From positions 310,001-374,000 of the forward strand of contig JAMXBD010000694.1 of assembly GCA_024138025.1 (NCBI GenBank): DNA of 64,000 bases, written 5' to 3'. This document shows, in pieces, positions 45,642 to 57,177 of this stretch; positions within the stretch are counted from its first letter, which is position 1, and every line of letters starts with the position of its first letter. Both the position numbers and the translations under genes were made by a program. This DNA comes from Combretum micranthum. Its lineage: Eukaryota; Streptophyta; Magnoliopsida; Myrtales; Combretaceae. The notes beneath the pieces are model-generated. The model made no database searches. It was not told where the DNA came from and saw nothing but the letters and a program-made list of their open reading frames with translations.

Positions 45642-47463
45642 ATGGCAGAGAAAGATGAGGAGTTGCCAAGGGATGCAAAAATAGTGCAATCACTGCTGAA
45701 ATCAATGGGTGTGGAGGAGTATGAACCTCGTGTTATCCACCAGTTCTTAGAATTGTGGCACAGGTATGTAGTTGATGTACTAACAGATGCACAGGTCTAC
45801 TCAGAGCATGCTGGCAAAACTACCATTGATTGTGATGATGTTAAGCTTGCAATCCAGTCAAAAGTCAACTTCAGTTTTTCACAGCCGCCTCCTAGAGAGG
45901 TATATTAATTTTGTGTTCTCCTGAATTTGTGTCCTGTCCTTTCATTGTCCATGCAATGACAGGAAGTTGGGAAATTTTGATGGTTTCCTAATAGCATGAT
46001 TGATTAATGTTGCTGTCCTAGAGGTATATTAATTTTGTATTCTCCTGAATTTGTATCATGTTCTCTTCATTGTCTATGCAGTGATAGGAAGTTGGGAAAT
46101 TTTGATGGCTCCCTATAAGTATGATTGATTGAAGTTGCTACACTGCTTATATATTTATTTGATGCTGTTTTAATGGATATTTTTTTCTTAATTATGATAT
46201 ATTACTGGATGGGCTCAAATCACCAGTGTAACTTCTATGACCTTTTTCACAATTCTTAGGAAGGTACTCTCTGAATTTCTTCAGCAAGATGCTTCCTAAG
46301 AGAAATTATGGTCAATACTGTTGTTTGATAAAGTATGTTGTGGACTGGGAGTCCCTAGTATGGATAGCTTTGTAGATTGGGAATAGATTGAGTTGATCTG
46401 TTCCTCTCTATGCTGTTGTTCAGTATATTGAAATCTTAAAGGCGAGGCAATTGTCTATATCTTTACCAGGATTGAAATTCATCATTTTTTCTTTTAGCCA
46501 TGTGAATGAGAGATCCCACTTGGCTATGTACCCTTTTGCTCAATTTAAATAGTTAAGCAAAAAAGAGAAAGGGCAGAATGTTTTTATGTTTTCCTTTATT
46601 CTTCATTTTCTGTTCGCATGATTCATTATAATCTCTCTTCCAACGTGAATTTTATATGAAGGACAGAATCAACCTTTTTGTGTTTTTTGGGCCAGAATGA
46701 CAGAATCAACTTTGAGCTTTCATGAATTCGGTATTACACACTTGCTTTGTCTTCCTTGCAACATCACTTTTGTTGTAGTAGTGGTTTGCTTCTAAGTTGA
46801 TACCTCAGTATCTTTTGTTGGATTATGTCTATTAGCCCTTCACTGATATTAGGACTACATTGGTTTTGGTTGAGTTGGCTCGTAAGAGGAACAAGATTGA
46901 TTGCCACACTTGTTTTGTCTTCCTCACAACGTCACTTTTGTTGCAGTAGTTGTTTGTTTCCGAACTGATACCTCCTCAGTATCTTTTGTTGGATTATGTC
47001 TATAAGCCCTTCACCGATGTTAGTACTACATAGGTTTTGCTTGAGTTGGCTCGTAATAGGAACAAGATTGATTGATTGCCACCCTTGTTTTATCTTACTT
47101 GCAACGTCACTTGTGTTGTTGTTGTTTGTTTCTGAACTGATACCTCCTCAGTATCTTTTGTTGGATTGTGTCTATTAGCCCACTAATGTTTGTACTACAT
47201 AGGTTTTGCTTGAGTTGGCTCGTAATAGGAACAAGATTCCATTACCAAAGACTATAGGTGGTCCAGGGATCCCACTTCCACCTGAGCAGGACACATTGAT
47301 CAGTCCAAATTACCAGCTTGTCATCCCAAGAAAGCAACAGGCTGTAGAAGAAATGGAGGAAGATGAAAGAAATGATCCTAATCCACCTCAAGAGCAAAGA
47401 ACAAATTTACAACGGAATGCACAACAGCGGGTTTCATTTCCACTTTCTAAAAATTCAAGCTAA
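45642..47463 (+). CDS. TAF9: TAF9, TFIID/SAGA histone-fold subunit
   Basis: Two coding exons, 45642-45899 and 47203-47463, give a 172-residue protein, close to plant TAF9 length. Exon 1 starts [20 protein letters not shown] and covers the histone fold (about residues 8-84: [20 protein letters not shown], then [20 protein letters not shown] and [15 protein letters not shown]). Exon 2 continues [16 protein letters not shown] and [19 protein letters not shown], the conserved end of the TFIID-31 family, then an acidic, Gln/Asn-rich tail that is usually variable. The intron is GT-AG, phase 0 (gag|gtatat, acatag|gtttt). By family knowledge the protein pairs with TAF6 in TFIID and SAGA in the nucleus and is expressed widely. 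The start is fixed by the fold and by an in-frame context without an earlier Met. Copies of both splice junctions lie inside the intron. Confidence 0.93.
45897..46144 (+). repeat. 124-bp tandem duplication covering the TAF9 intron donor
   Basis: The sequence from gaggtatattaattttg (45897) is repeated from 46021 and runs parallel through cctgaatttgt, ggaagttgggaaattttgat and gattgatt to about 46144. The second copy repeats the donor gag|gtatat exactly, so a decoy 5' splice site exists 124 bases downstream. Confidence 0.88.
46145..46732 (+). other. TAF9: TAF9 coding intron, middle part
   Basis: T-rich intron sequence between the two duplicated ends. I see no exon or repeat with a match elsewhere in the window. 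Confidence 0.6.
46733..47240 (+). repeat. 170-bp triplication covering the TAF9 intron acceptor and exon start
   Basis: The phrase tgagttggctcgtaa occurs at 46871, 47041 and 47211, spacing 170 each time, with matching upstream sequence (cttgttttgtct, gatacctcctcagtatcttt, ttggattatgtct). Only the third copy leads into the rest of the coding exon. Copy 2 keeps a perfect acceptor (acatag|gttttgctt, 47034); copy 1 has catt in place of catag. Confidence 0.88.
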
Positions 47464-47760
47464 ATCGATCTTGGATAGGTTAGAAGAAATAGGAAGGCGT
47501 GGAACTTTGAAACATTGAAACAGTGGAACAATGAACTTCCAAGCGAGAACATGCAATAGGATGCAAAGAGATGAAAATTGTATACTTTAATGTGCCAAGG
47601 GAAAGTTAAGGTAAAAAATGTGTGTTATGATCTTGTAAATGCTAAGGTTATTAAGAACCCGCTCTTGCGTATTTATACATCGCAATCACATGCAGAGTAT
47701 TGTTAGTTTTAGTGTAATATGTTGATTTTTATTTTATTTTTTTCCTTCACTAATTGATTT
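47464..47760 (+). other. TAF9: TAF9 3' UTR (predicted)
   Basis: Follows the TAA at 47461. T-rich near-upstream elements (ttttattttatttttttcc, 47728-47747) and gtattgttagttttagtgtaa would fit plant poly-A signals. The cleavage site is not fixed. Confidence 0.45.
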
Positions 47761-47889
47761 TTGCAAGCGTATTACAATTACTTAAGGTTGTTTGATGCGC
47801 TATAGTGTGATCATGATACATGCTATATAGAATCATGTCCTGCTTTTTTTAGGTTGTTTGTTTAATTGAAAGACGAGTCATGATTTCAT

Positions 47890-47944
47890 CCCAAGAGAGA
47901 GTAAGCCCACATAAGTTTCTGATCCTAAACTTTCCCAAGAGACG

Positions 47945-47983
<39 letters not shown>

Positions 47984-48600
47984 TGTATAGGAATTACATG
48001 TGCTATCTTTAATATACATATAACGCTTAATTACTAGCGCAGTGCTATTTCATACCTACGAATAATAGTTGAATATTGATGAAATATGCAATTGGTTATC
48101 TGGTTTTTAAAATTGATTAATTTAATATTTAAATTTTGAAATTGATTAATTTAATATTTTAAATTATTATTTTTATATGTTAACTAATATCGCCTGTGAA
48201 AAGTTTTTTAATAATTAAATTAATCAATTTTAAATTTTAGGTACTAATTTTAAAGTTTATGTAATTAATTGTATATTTTATAAAAAATTTAGATCTCGTT
48301 TATGATATTAATCTTTTCTAATAAAATGCTTTATGATGTACTCCCTATGAGAATATAAAATAGAGATCTATGGCGCATCATCCCAGCATAGGCGGAAGAC
48401 TAACAAGTTTCTTATCCTAAACTTCGTTTCACTATGAAAAATTTAATATGGGGATCACATCTACTATCATTAATATACATATAACACTATTTATTACCAG
48501 AGTAGTGCTATTTCTAAAAATACCTTGTGATGTAATACCTTATAGATGTTATAATGTTACATAGAGATTTATGGCACATCATCCGGTAAGGTTGGTATAG
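47890..48600 (+). repeat. direct repeats, about 470 bp apart
   Basis: 47905-48060 (aagtttctgatcctaaactt ... ctttaatatacatataac ... agtgctatttc) recurs with changes at 48398-48515 (caagtttcttatcctaaact ... attaatatacatataacac ... agtgctatttc). A second pair is at 48328-48385 and 48530-48590 (tttatgatgta ... agatctatggcgcatcatcc). It may be a small decayed element or segmental duplication. Confidence 0.55.
47945..47985 (+). repeat. poly-A plus (AT)n microsatellite
   Basis: About 17 A residues followed by an AT run of about 24 bases. Confidence 0.75.
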
Positions 48601-51600
48601 ACACTTCATCAATTTAAGAAGTTTTCATATTTTGCTTTATTTGTTTATTTTTTTCATTGAAATAAGGGTGTGTAAAAAAAAATTCCAGTATTGGATTTCC
48701 ATTTTTAAGTTTGAGTAATGAATATATATTTTTAATTAGGATTCGTTATGAAATTACTATTATAATTAATTAAACAACTTAATAACTATGTATAGGAAAT
48801 AAGTTGCAATAGAATTGGTGTTTTAGTAATTATATATAAGAAATAAATTGCGGTGAAATTGCTATTACATTGAAATGAAAGCTTAAACGAACGAGTAATA
48901 TGAGGTTCATCAAAATTGGAGATATGACCGAGGTGCATTTTAGATGGTTATGTAAAATTTGAATTTGCCTCAATCCTTTTAAGTTTTCCTATAACCCAAT
49001 CCTGTAAGGGTTTTTTCACCATACCCATAACTCTCCCCTATGGATTTTTCACAAACCAGATCCTAACCCAACTTGTCTTCATTAACTTTTATGTTTTGTT
49101 TTTATTTTTAAGAAATATTAATATAAATTAAATGTTTTTATGCCAACAACATAGCACATTATTATTTCCAAACTTATCTCGACTTACTATTTCCAAACTT
49201 CCAGCAATGATCATGATTATTCCATACTATCCAACATGGGAAAGATCAAAACCCTACCTAAAATTGGACCAACAATTTGTCTTTCTAACAATGTATGAAG
49301 TATTGCATCGTGGTTGAATTTTGTGTACACAGGACGTATTAATCTGCACAATCACACCATGATAAAGTTGACGCAACTGGATGTGTTTAGATTGTACGAT
49401 TTTAATTTGTATCTTATTTGTGTTTATTCTACATCTGTATTTGATCTATATCTAATCTATTTGATTTATTTATATGTAAAAATATCTGTTTTTTATTTAT
49501 ATTTATTTTTCGACAAACAGTCTGTTTAAAATTGATAAAATGAAGCCGCTAAAATAATCAAAATAAGATAAACCAATCTAAAATTGAGGTTAAAATCTTC
49601 AATCTCATACTACCACATCATGATTTTCCATAGGCCACTAATTCGTATCATACCTCCCATTGCTAAACACTAAAATATAAGAGTATGTACATTCTTGGAA
49701 ACACACCCTTCGTATCGGTTTCAAGCACGATAATAATACGTCACCCTCATTAACTGCAAGGGTACGAACAAGTAATCGTGAATCCAATGCAGAATAGGTT
49801 GTTCTTTAGGTGGAAACCAACGGTAAGTCATTTTAAACGATGTTGAATGAAAGTAAAAAAGCTAATTGGAAAAACTTATGGGTAAAAAAATGAAGAAACT
49901 GGAAAAAGCAATTATTGCTAATAGTTGGCTTCCCAACAGTGTGCATTCAATGGATTTTTCAACTCAAAGTGAAGCTGTATAGAAAAGCTGGAACATATTA
50001 ATGATCTTGAAACTTTCTAAGCTTCTGCATCGCCTTCGTCATTGTAACACCTATCTTGAAGGGGTAAAATCAGTATTTGTTAAAATACAATATATATATA
50101 ACAAGTAGTCAGCAAAAGATGCAACCACTGTATTGGATAACTCGCTTTATCAAATCTTTTCTAGAACCAACTTTAGCAAAATCTCCACCTGCGATGAATG
50201 GTAACAACTAAAATAATTTATTTATAATATATGACTTCTGAAAACTTTTTGATATTGCATTATTTTAATATTTTCCAACAGATACAACTATTTAAAAATT
50301 TGCTACATAATATTTATTATTTTTCTTCTATTTTTATTTATCTTTTCTCCTTCCTTCCACTTACTCTTTACCCAATTTCTTCTAATTTTCTTTTCAATTC
50401 ACTCTTTCCCCTTCCCCCCCTCCCTTTCTCACATTTTTCTATTCTCTCTCCATCGAAATAAATCTTTGTTCGTCTTTGTTATCAAATTGCATTTCTCCAT
50501 CTGCTTTTGCAATGCACTCTCTATTGTAATGGTTTGTTCATTTTCCATTTTCATATACGAGATTTGAGTTTTTATTTTGTTTATATTACATTAAAAGAGA
50601 GACTATACATAATAACTATATCATCTTTATATTTATGAAAAAAAAAGGTTTTTATGTATTTGAAAGCATAATAATTGATTTTGTTCATTTCTTTCAACTC
50701 TCTCTCTAATTTTCTTTTCAAGAAACACAATATTAATATCATTTTTATACATCATTAATCTATAACATTAGTGATTTCAATAAGTTGTTTAATTTCAAAA
50801 TTAACTTCATATACATACATGCAAATTTTGAAAATATAATTTTTTATAACACACTATTATTTTTTTCCACTATATATATTTTGCATGTAAAATATTGATT
50901 GTAAATTTTTTTTTACTTTGTTGCCTTAAGTTCTTATAGTAATGTACAAGAAAAATATTTTATTTTTTAAATTCTCTCTTGTTGTATGTTTTTGTAAGTG
51001 ACAATGTTATGAAATAACCAACTTTTACATCAAATTATTATAGATGCGGGGTTCTTCTTGGGACAGTCATGTACACATCACATGGATTTCATGCCTTACA
51101 TGTGACTTAAGAGTGTTGTTGATGAAATGACACTTCATGATGGGATGGCTTAGAGAGAATAACGGGAAGACGGAATAGATAGTCTCAGTATTTCAAATGC
51201 ATAAGTGACAAGTAAGAGAGCTTGAGTAGACCTCGTACATCAACCTTACAATTCTTAAGCATATAAAGTAGTAATTACTTAAATTGCCTTGGTTGATCTT
51301 CTTAGATGAAGCCTCCTTTATGGAATGTTGTTTGTTTTCTTTCTCCCAAAAGTCCAAAAATGAGGAGGAGTGACCGAGTATCTATAGGCACTTAGTATAA
51401 ATAACGACTGTCAGATCATCCATGTAACTAATAGATAAAATAGAGCAAGCTCAATTCATGGTTATCCTAAATCAACTTCTAATGAGCTAAGACCAATAGT
51501 CATTCCTTGTGTGCATGAGCCTATGTAATTCTCAAGTTTTTCTTTAAGTTAAATTTAGAGATTAAAATTAAAATTGATATAGAATTAATATAAAAGTTAA

Positions 51601-52462
51601 TTATGAATGGCATAGTTAGTAAATTTATTTATATTAGCATTAGTAGAATGAGTTAAGTGAGAATAGAAATTTAAAAATTTCAATTAATCTATTTCAAAAT
51701 TGTCTATCAACTTACTTTACTTTCAATTTTTTTTAATCTCATAAAGAGGCCCAATTTTCATGTGAAAGTGTAAACCCCCAAAGTTTTCTGATCAATTAAG
51801 CTTAAACCTTAATTAGAAGGTCAACTGGAATCATAAAGTCAACAAAACCCTAGTCATACGTAACCGTTCAAGTCTGGCAATCTCGTATTCATGACCCTAA
51901 GTAAGTAAGTGACAGATTACTGTGTAGAATAGTTCATAATAACATTAGAAAGCTTAAAAATATCATATTAGTTAAATCGCGATTCGTTTTGAGTCCAATC
52001 GGATACAATTTTCAAAATGTGTGTCTTGAGTCTTAGAATAGTAAAAATATTCTAGGTATATCGTTAGACTCGTAAAAATATAAGGTTTTAAAAAATATCA
52101 ATTTCATAATTTTTCGGTAACTAAAAATATCAGATATCACAATTATACACTATTTTCTTTTACCGGTATTTTAATTGTCATATCTACTTTACATTACACT
52201 ATTTATTACTATTCTACAGTATTTATCTATCTCTACTTTTTCTTATAACCTACTCTTACAACCATACCTCTATTTCTTACAATTTTTATTTCCAATACAA
52301 CTTCACATATTTCATATCTTACTTTTCATTAACAAAAAATAAAATAAAATAAAAATTTCCTCTCTCTTTCTCTCTTGTTTTGCGCCGGCCATCACTCCCT
52401 CTCTCCTCAATTTGTTTTATTTTCATTTAGTTATTTAACATAAATTTCCTTCCACTTTTTCC

Positions 52463-52470
52463 TATAAATA
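52463..52470 (+). promoter_or_regulatory. TATA box of LTR copy E
   Basis: CCTATAAATACCCC about 695 bases into the LTR. The same string is present in B, C and F, which suggests a real promoter. A pyrimidine-rich stretch with cacctttcatacact follows, a plausible start region. Confidence 0.72.
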
Positions 52471-52794
52471 CCCCATCTTCCTTCTACTTCCTTCGCACCT
52501 TTCATACACTAAAATTAATCTATCAAAATTTCTCCAAGAGTTCTCTCAAAGTTCTCTCAAATTTAGTTTTCATAGGCAATGCTTCTTTAAGTTTTCTTTA
52601 TGTTCATTTACTTAGTATGAGCATAATGTGTGTTTTCTAAAACCATGAAGGGTAAGAAAGCAACAATATGTTCATGAATCTATTTTCCTTTATGTTGTTT
52701 TCATATATATTTAACTAAATATATCTATGTAGTTATATGTATCTTTTAGAGCATTTAAGCTCATTTGTTTTGCAATTTATTTACTTTCAAGTTA

Positions 52795-52920
52795 TTTTAA
52801 GACTAGTCTTTCTAGTTTTAGACTTGTCCTCATCAAGTCAAAACAATTTTCTTTTTCTTTTGGGAATAGTCTATTCTTAGTCCCGGATACCTTGATGAAG
52901 CTAAGGTTCTAATACTTGAC
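52795..52920 (+). repeat. conserved leader block with short palindromes (copy E)
   Basis: It contains aagactagtctttctagt, gacttgtcctcatcaagtc (an interrupted inverted repeat) and tagtcccggatac...cttgatgaagctaagg. The same block, in the same order, is found at 1-350, 13532-13676, 31798-31936 and 60290-60460, and in degenerate repeats at 9760-10050. Confidence 0.7.
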
Positions 52921-53829
52921 ATATTTCTTTACTAGCTTATTTCTTTAATTTTTATGTCTTTCTTATGTTTTCATAACTTTATGATTTCATATTCATGAAC
53001 ATGCATGAACATATTGATTTTTGTCTCAACAAGATAAAAGAGGAAAAGTTTTCTTAGAATAGAAGTTCTTCTCTAAAAATAAATATTGTTATGAAGGAAG
53101 TAATTTTCATAAAGACTTAGGAAATTATCTTAACAAATTTTTCTAGAAATCTAGAGAAGTTCATTATAAATTTTAAGAACATAGGAATTTTTAAACAAAA
53201 CATACATACACTTTACAATGTCATAAAATGGAAAGAAATTCTTGATTAAACAAAAGTGTTACTAAACTTCACTTTTCATCAATACTAGTTTGATAAACAC
53301 CAAGAAATTTCCTTTCATAAAAGTAGAATGATCTTAAGAAATAAGGAAATTATTTCTATAAATATAAAATTATTACTACTTTAAAAAAAGTATTAGAAAC
53401 TAAACTTAGAAAATAAAAATCATTCTTTAGAAATAAAAAAAAAGACTAAGGAAATGAAATTAAGGAAAAGAAAAAATACTCATTTAAAATAACTTGAGAT
53501 ATTTTATAGCAAGCTAAGAGAAAATTTTCAAAAGTTTTACTTTTCCAAAATCTTTAGAAGACTTTACTTTTACCAAAAAAATTCATGGTTGATACAGCTT
53601 CATTAATTTCATGCATTTGATATGAGTCAATAAATACATATATAAATACATTTCAAAGGTTTTACAAACTATTATAATATCTATCTCTTTGATATGAGTT
53701 TTTGTAAAAAGAAGGAAGCAAGTTTTGTGAAATTTGTGGTGAATATTATCACCACTATTTCGGAGCTCAGACAATAGTTTTAGAAATAGATAGATCTTTT
53801 GAGTAGGCAGAAAACGGTATATAATATGC

Positions 53830-53880
53830 GAAATTCCGAGTTAAAATTAGCAAGTTATGGCCATTTTAAGTTGGAATTTC
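53830..53880 (+). other. conserved LTR hairpin, copy E
   Basis: The arms GAAATTCCGAGTTAAAAT and ATTTTAAGTTGGAATTTC pair at about 15 of 18 positions, with a loop holding AGCAAGTTATGGCC. It lies about 160 bases before the putative donor. Confidence 0.55.
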
Positions 53881-54040
53881 CTTCAATCTGATTTTACTGC
53901 GAATTCAAGATAGATTTAGAATCTTCAAAAGTAGAAATTCTATAAAAGACTCATTTTGGGTATTTCATCTTGTATAGGTGAAGAAGGAACCGATATCGCC
54001 TTCCCGGAAGATTACTTTGACTGGGAGCGATCATCATGGA

Positions 54041-54650
54041 GTGAGTTAATCCTTTACTAGCTACATTTCCTTATTTGTGCTTGTAAGTAGTAGCACTAGA
54101 AAATAAGGTAAAAGATAAATGAACAAATGTTGTGTGATTTGGATTCATGATTGATTGAATAAAATTTAAGAATATCGAAAGTGGAATTGGTGAATAATTT
54201 ATGTTTTCTTGCAATGATATGATGAATATTGTTTTGATCACCTTTAACTTGAACTCAACAATAATGGAATAACCCTACATTGAAAACAATTCATGCATAT
54301 CATATTTGTGAGTCACATTTATTTTTCACTACTATTCTTCATGTGGGGAAACAAGGAGTTGTAGTGGTGGCTAGTAAGAGCCGGAAAGTCTACATGGGCA
54401 AGTAGGAGCCGGTACATCTACAATTATTGATGGTCATATGGGCCAGTAACCACCCAACCCCCGACATGGAGGGCGTAAAATCCATGCTACACATGGTTTC
54501 CGGTTAATCATGTGTATTTTGTTTGCTCATGTGATTGATGCATTCTCATATGATTGTTTAAATACTTATGTGTTTTATGGAAATGTTTTATAGATGGGAG
54601 TTATCTCACTAAGCTAGTTTTGCTTATACCCTTATATCTTTTTGTTACAG
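54041..54650 (+). other. putative LTR-leader intron, copy E
   Basis: Donor GGA|GTGAGTTAAT at 54041, branch-like CTCACTAAGC at 54605, acceptor CTTTTTGTTACAG ending at 54650 (610 bp). It has plant-like composition, and the three signals are conserved in copies B, C and F. Confidence 0.42.
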
Positions 54651-55090
54651 TATGATTACTTATGGTTGGCACCAAGGAGCTCCTTTTGTCAGGTATGAGC
54701 CAAAGCTACTAAGATTTTTTGGAAGAAGTTTATATGTACTTAGTTTTGAATGTAAACTTCTAAGAAAAATCTCTATAGTAGACTTATGTTATATTTACGT
54801 ATATTTTGATAATGGCTTAGTTGAACAAGTCTATTAGAATGGGGGAATGCCCCTAAGACATTGTAAGAGACTTTTATTCTAATGAATCTTATATGTTTAT
54901 CTATATGAGTTCTTGCATGCTTTTATTATATGCTTAAACGTAATACCCCTGTGAGTCTCTTATTATCTTGGAAGCACGCCTTGTACGTGATATCGAAGCT
55001 CCTGCGTGACTAAGGTTGTCATTCATTAGCTTTAATATTATGTGCGGCGGACTGCCATGTTTAGGGTACCCTCCAGGGCGTGATAGAAAG

Positions 55091-57138
55091 CCCTAGCCTA
55101 TACTTCCTTTTCCTCACAATGCTTACCATACACTTGCACACACACAATAACCTTTTAGGTATACAAAGTCAAATTTTACTTTATCAAATATAAGGATAAT
55201 TATCAACCTAATTTGATCAAAATATCTTCTTAAGTTTACCTATAGCATGAGCCAGTTTCACTTAACAATGTACAACATTTCTTTCATCATTTTTCCTTCT
55301 AAAATTCTTCTAAAATCCACATCAAGTCTCCATCATCAAGTCAAGATTCAATTAGTTAAGCTATTACTTATTTTGCTTTGTTAATCTTGCAAGTTAGATA
55401 AGTTTATTTAAAGTTAATGTTGATTATAGAGTTGTCAAGGATGTTGGAGTTAGATAGGTAAAAATTGAGTAATGAAATTGATAGTTTAAAACCCAAATAA
55501 AAAATATAATAGGCTTTTGATGATGGATAGAGTTGATGCTGTAGATGGATAAATGTAGTGTAAGTATATATGTGTAATACTAATTTGAAGTTGTAGGAGA
55601 AACATATAAGCCTTATCTGTTAATGTGTAAGTGTTTTTTATGGGAATAAGATCATGATACTTAGTTGAAAAGTCTAAAAATTTCAAAGTTTGGAAATACA
55701 AAATAGGGTTTAGTGGATCACGAGCATGATATAGGGAATAATAGTCTCAGATCAAGTTATTTTGGTTGATCATGAGCATAATCAAAGATGTGGTTGTGAT
55801 AACCTAAATTCATACAATTCATAAATAATAATCATTAAGAAAATAATGTAAAAATTTTGAAAAAGTTTTAAAAAAAGTTATGAAAAGCATTCCCAATTTC
55901 TTGTGATTTAAGAATATTGAAATTTAAATAAATTAATGATTTTTTAAAAATTTGAATTATTACTTTTTAAGATAAAATTCTATAAAAATAACAAGGATGA
56001 AATTAAAAATATATACATGCAAATAAATGAAAATGAGATTCAAGTAAGTAATAACAATAACCAAAGTTATAAAATAAAATATTCTGGATAATTAAAGAAA
56101 TGAATGATAAGTAAATAAATAATTATAAAACAATGATGCTAAATCTACATAACTTAAATCTTAAGATATTTTTTGAAAATAAAAATAATATAAGAAACCC
56201 CAAATCAATATAATAAGAAAGAATAACACAACAAGAAATATCAAACAAATTGGATAATGAATACATAAATATGATATATTAACCTAATAAATAATAGATT
56301 ATTAAATAATTCAAAATTACAATGGAAGTGGAAACAATATTATATTTTAATCTAAATAATTGGAATAAAATAATGAAAGTGTGAGCAAAAGGGTAAAATC
56401 TTAAAACAATTTAAAACTTTAGAATTATGAAAACTAAAGTTAATATAATGTCAACTACCAATGGATAATATATCTTAACGTTGTTTAGAGTGTAATTTAA
56501 TAACTGTGTTTAGATAGTTTAGTTAAAATAAGTAATTTGAAGTATAGGTTACAAATGGATAGACTGCTATAATCAATTAATAAATAAACTTAAATGAAAT
56601 TGAGATTCCAAATCCTCCTTCTCAATCTTTTATTTACTTCAATTATTCATTTTATGAACTAAATTTCTTAAATCTTTTTTCTTATCAAATTGGAACTCTT
56701 TTCCTTTCAAATTAGTTATTATTTTAAGTATTTTTTCATCAAACCAATTTTCACTATTTTATCAATCATTTTTAATTTGAATACTCTTTTCTTTAAATCT
56801 ATAAATGATCTAAAATTTTCTTAAGTCTAATACTGAGATTGCTAAAATACTCAAATATAGCTTCTTTAATCTAAATTATATATCTCCAATTTTCATGAAT
56901 TTTGAGATTACCTATTTATTTAAAAATATCAATTTCTAAGCCTAAACGCAACTAAATATTAAGTTTTACAAAATTAAATTTCTAAACTTAGTTTGTAAGT
57001 AAAGTTATTGATTTCACTTATTTATATTCTAAAATCTTCTCCTAATTATTTTTAATGCTTAAGATCATAATATGAAAAGCTTAAATCAAAGTCTTTAAGC
57101 ATAGATATTCTTAATTAACTTTTGGCCTCATCTTATTT

Positions 57139-57141
<3 letters not shown>
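55091..57141. other. AT-rich intergenic, nothing recognised
   Basis: No coding frame with known motifs. It is rich in A and T runs; no repeat with defined ends. Confidence 0.5.

Positions 57142-57174
<33 letters not shown>
57142..57174 (+). repeat. (CT)16 microsatellite
   Basis: An uninterrupted TC/CT run followed by a pyrimidine-rich stretch to about 57260. Confidence 0.85.

Positions 57175-57177
<3 letters not shown>

Larger units (their letters stand above)
47761..51768. other. intergenic, no gene recognised
   Basis: AT-rich, with low-complexity runs and diffuse repeats. A pyrimidine-rich stretch lies at 50330-50460. 51040-51540 has a more balanced composition and may be an old element, but I found no ends or domains. 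Confidence 0.5.
51769..55085 (+). mobile_element. solo LTR copy E, 3317 bp
   Basis: It starts TGTAAACCCCCAAAG and ends AGGGCGTGATA, where the last CA has become TA. gaaag flanks both ends (51764-51768, 55086-55090), a perfect target duplication. There is no internal region. It is the only complete copy in plus orientation and serves as the reference for the family: TATA box 52463, leader block 52795-52920, hairpin 53830-53880, putative intron 54041-54650, ggggaatgcccctaag 54841, and the terminal gcggactgccatg. Confidence 0.92.

Noticed and set aside
49320..49520. Possible second copy of the GGTCTGTTTG MITE (gtttaga...acagtctgttta)
   Set aside because: Only the tips and composition are alike; no firm inverted ends or target duplication could be defined.
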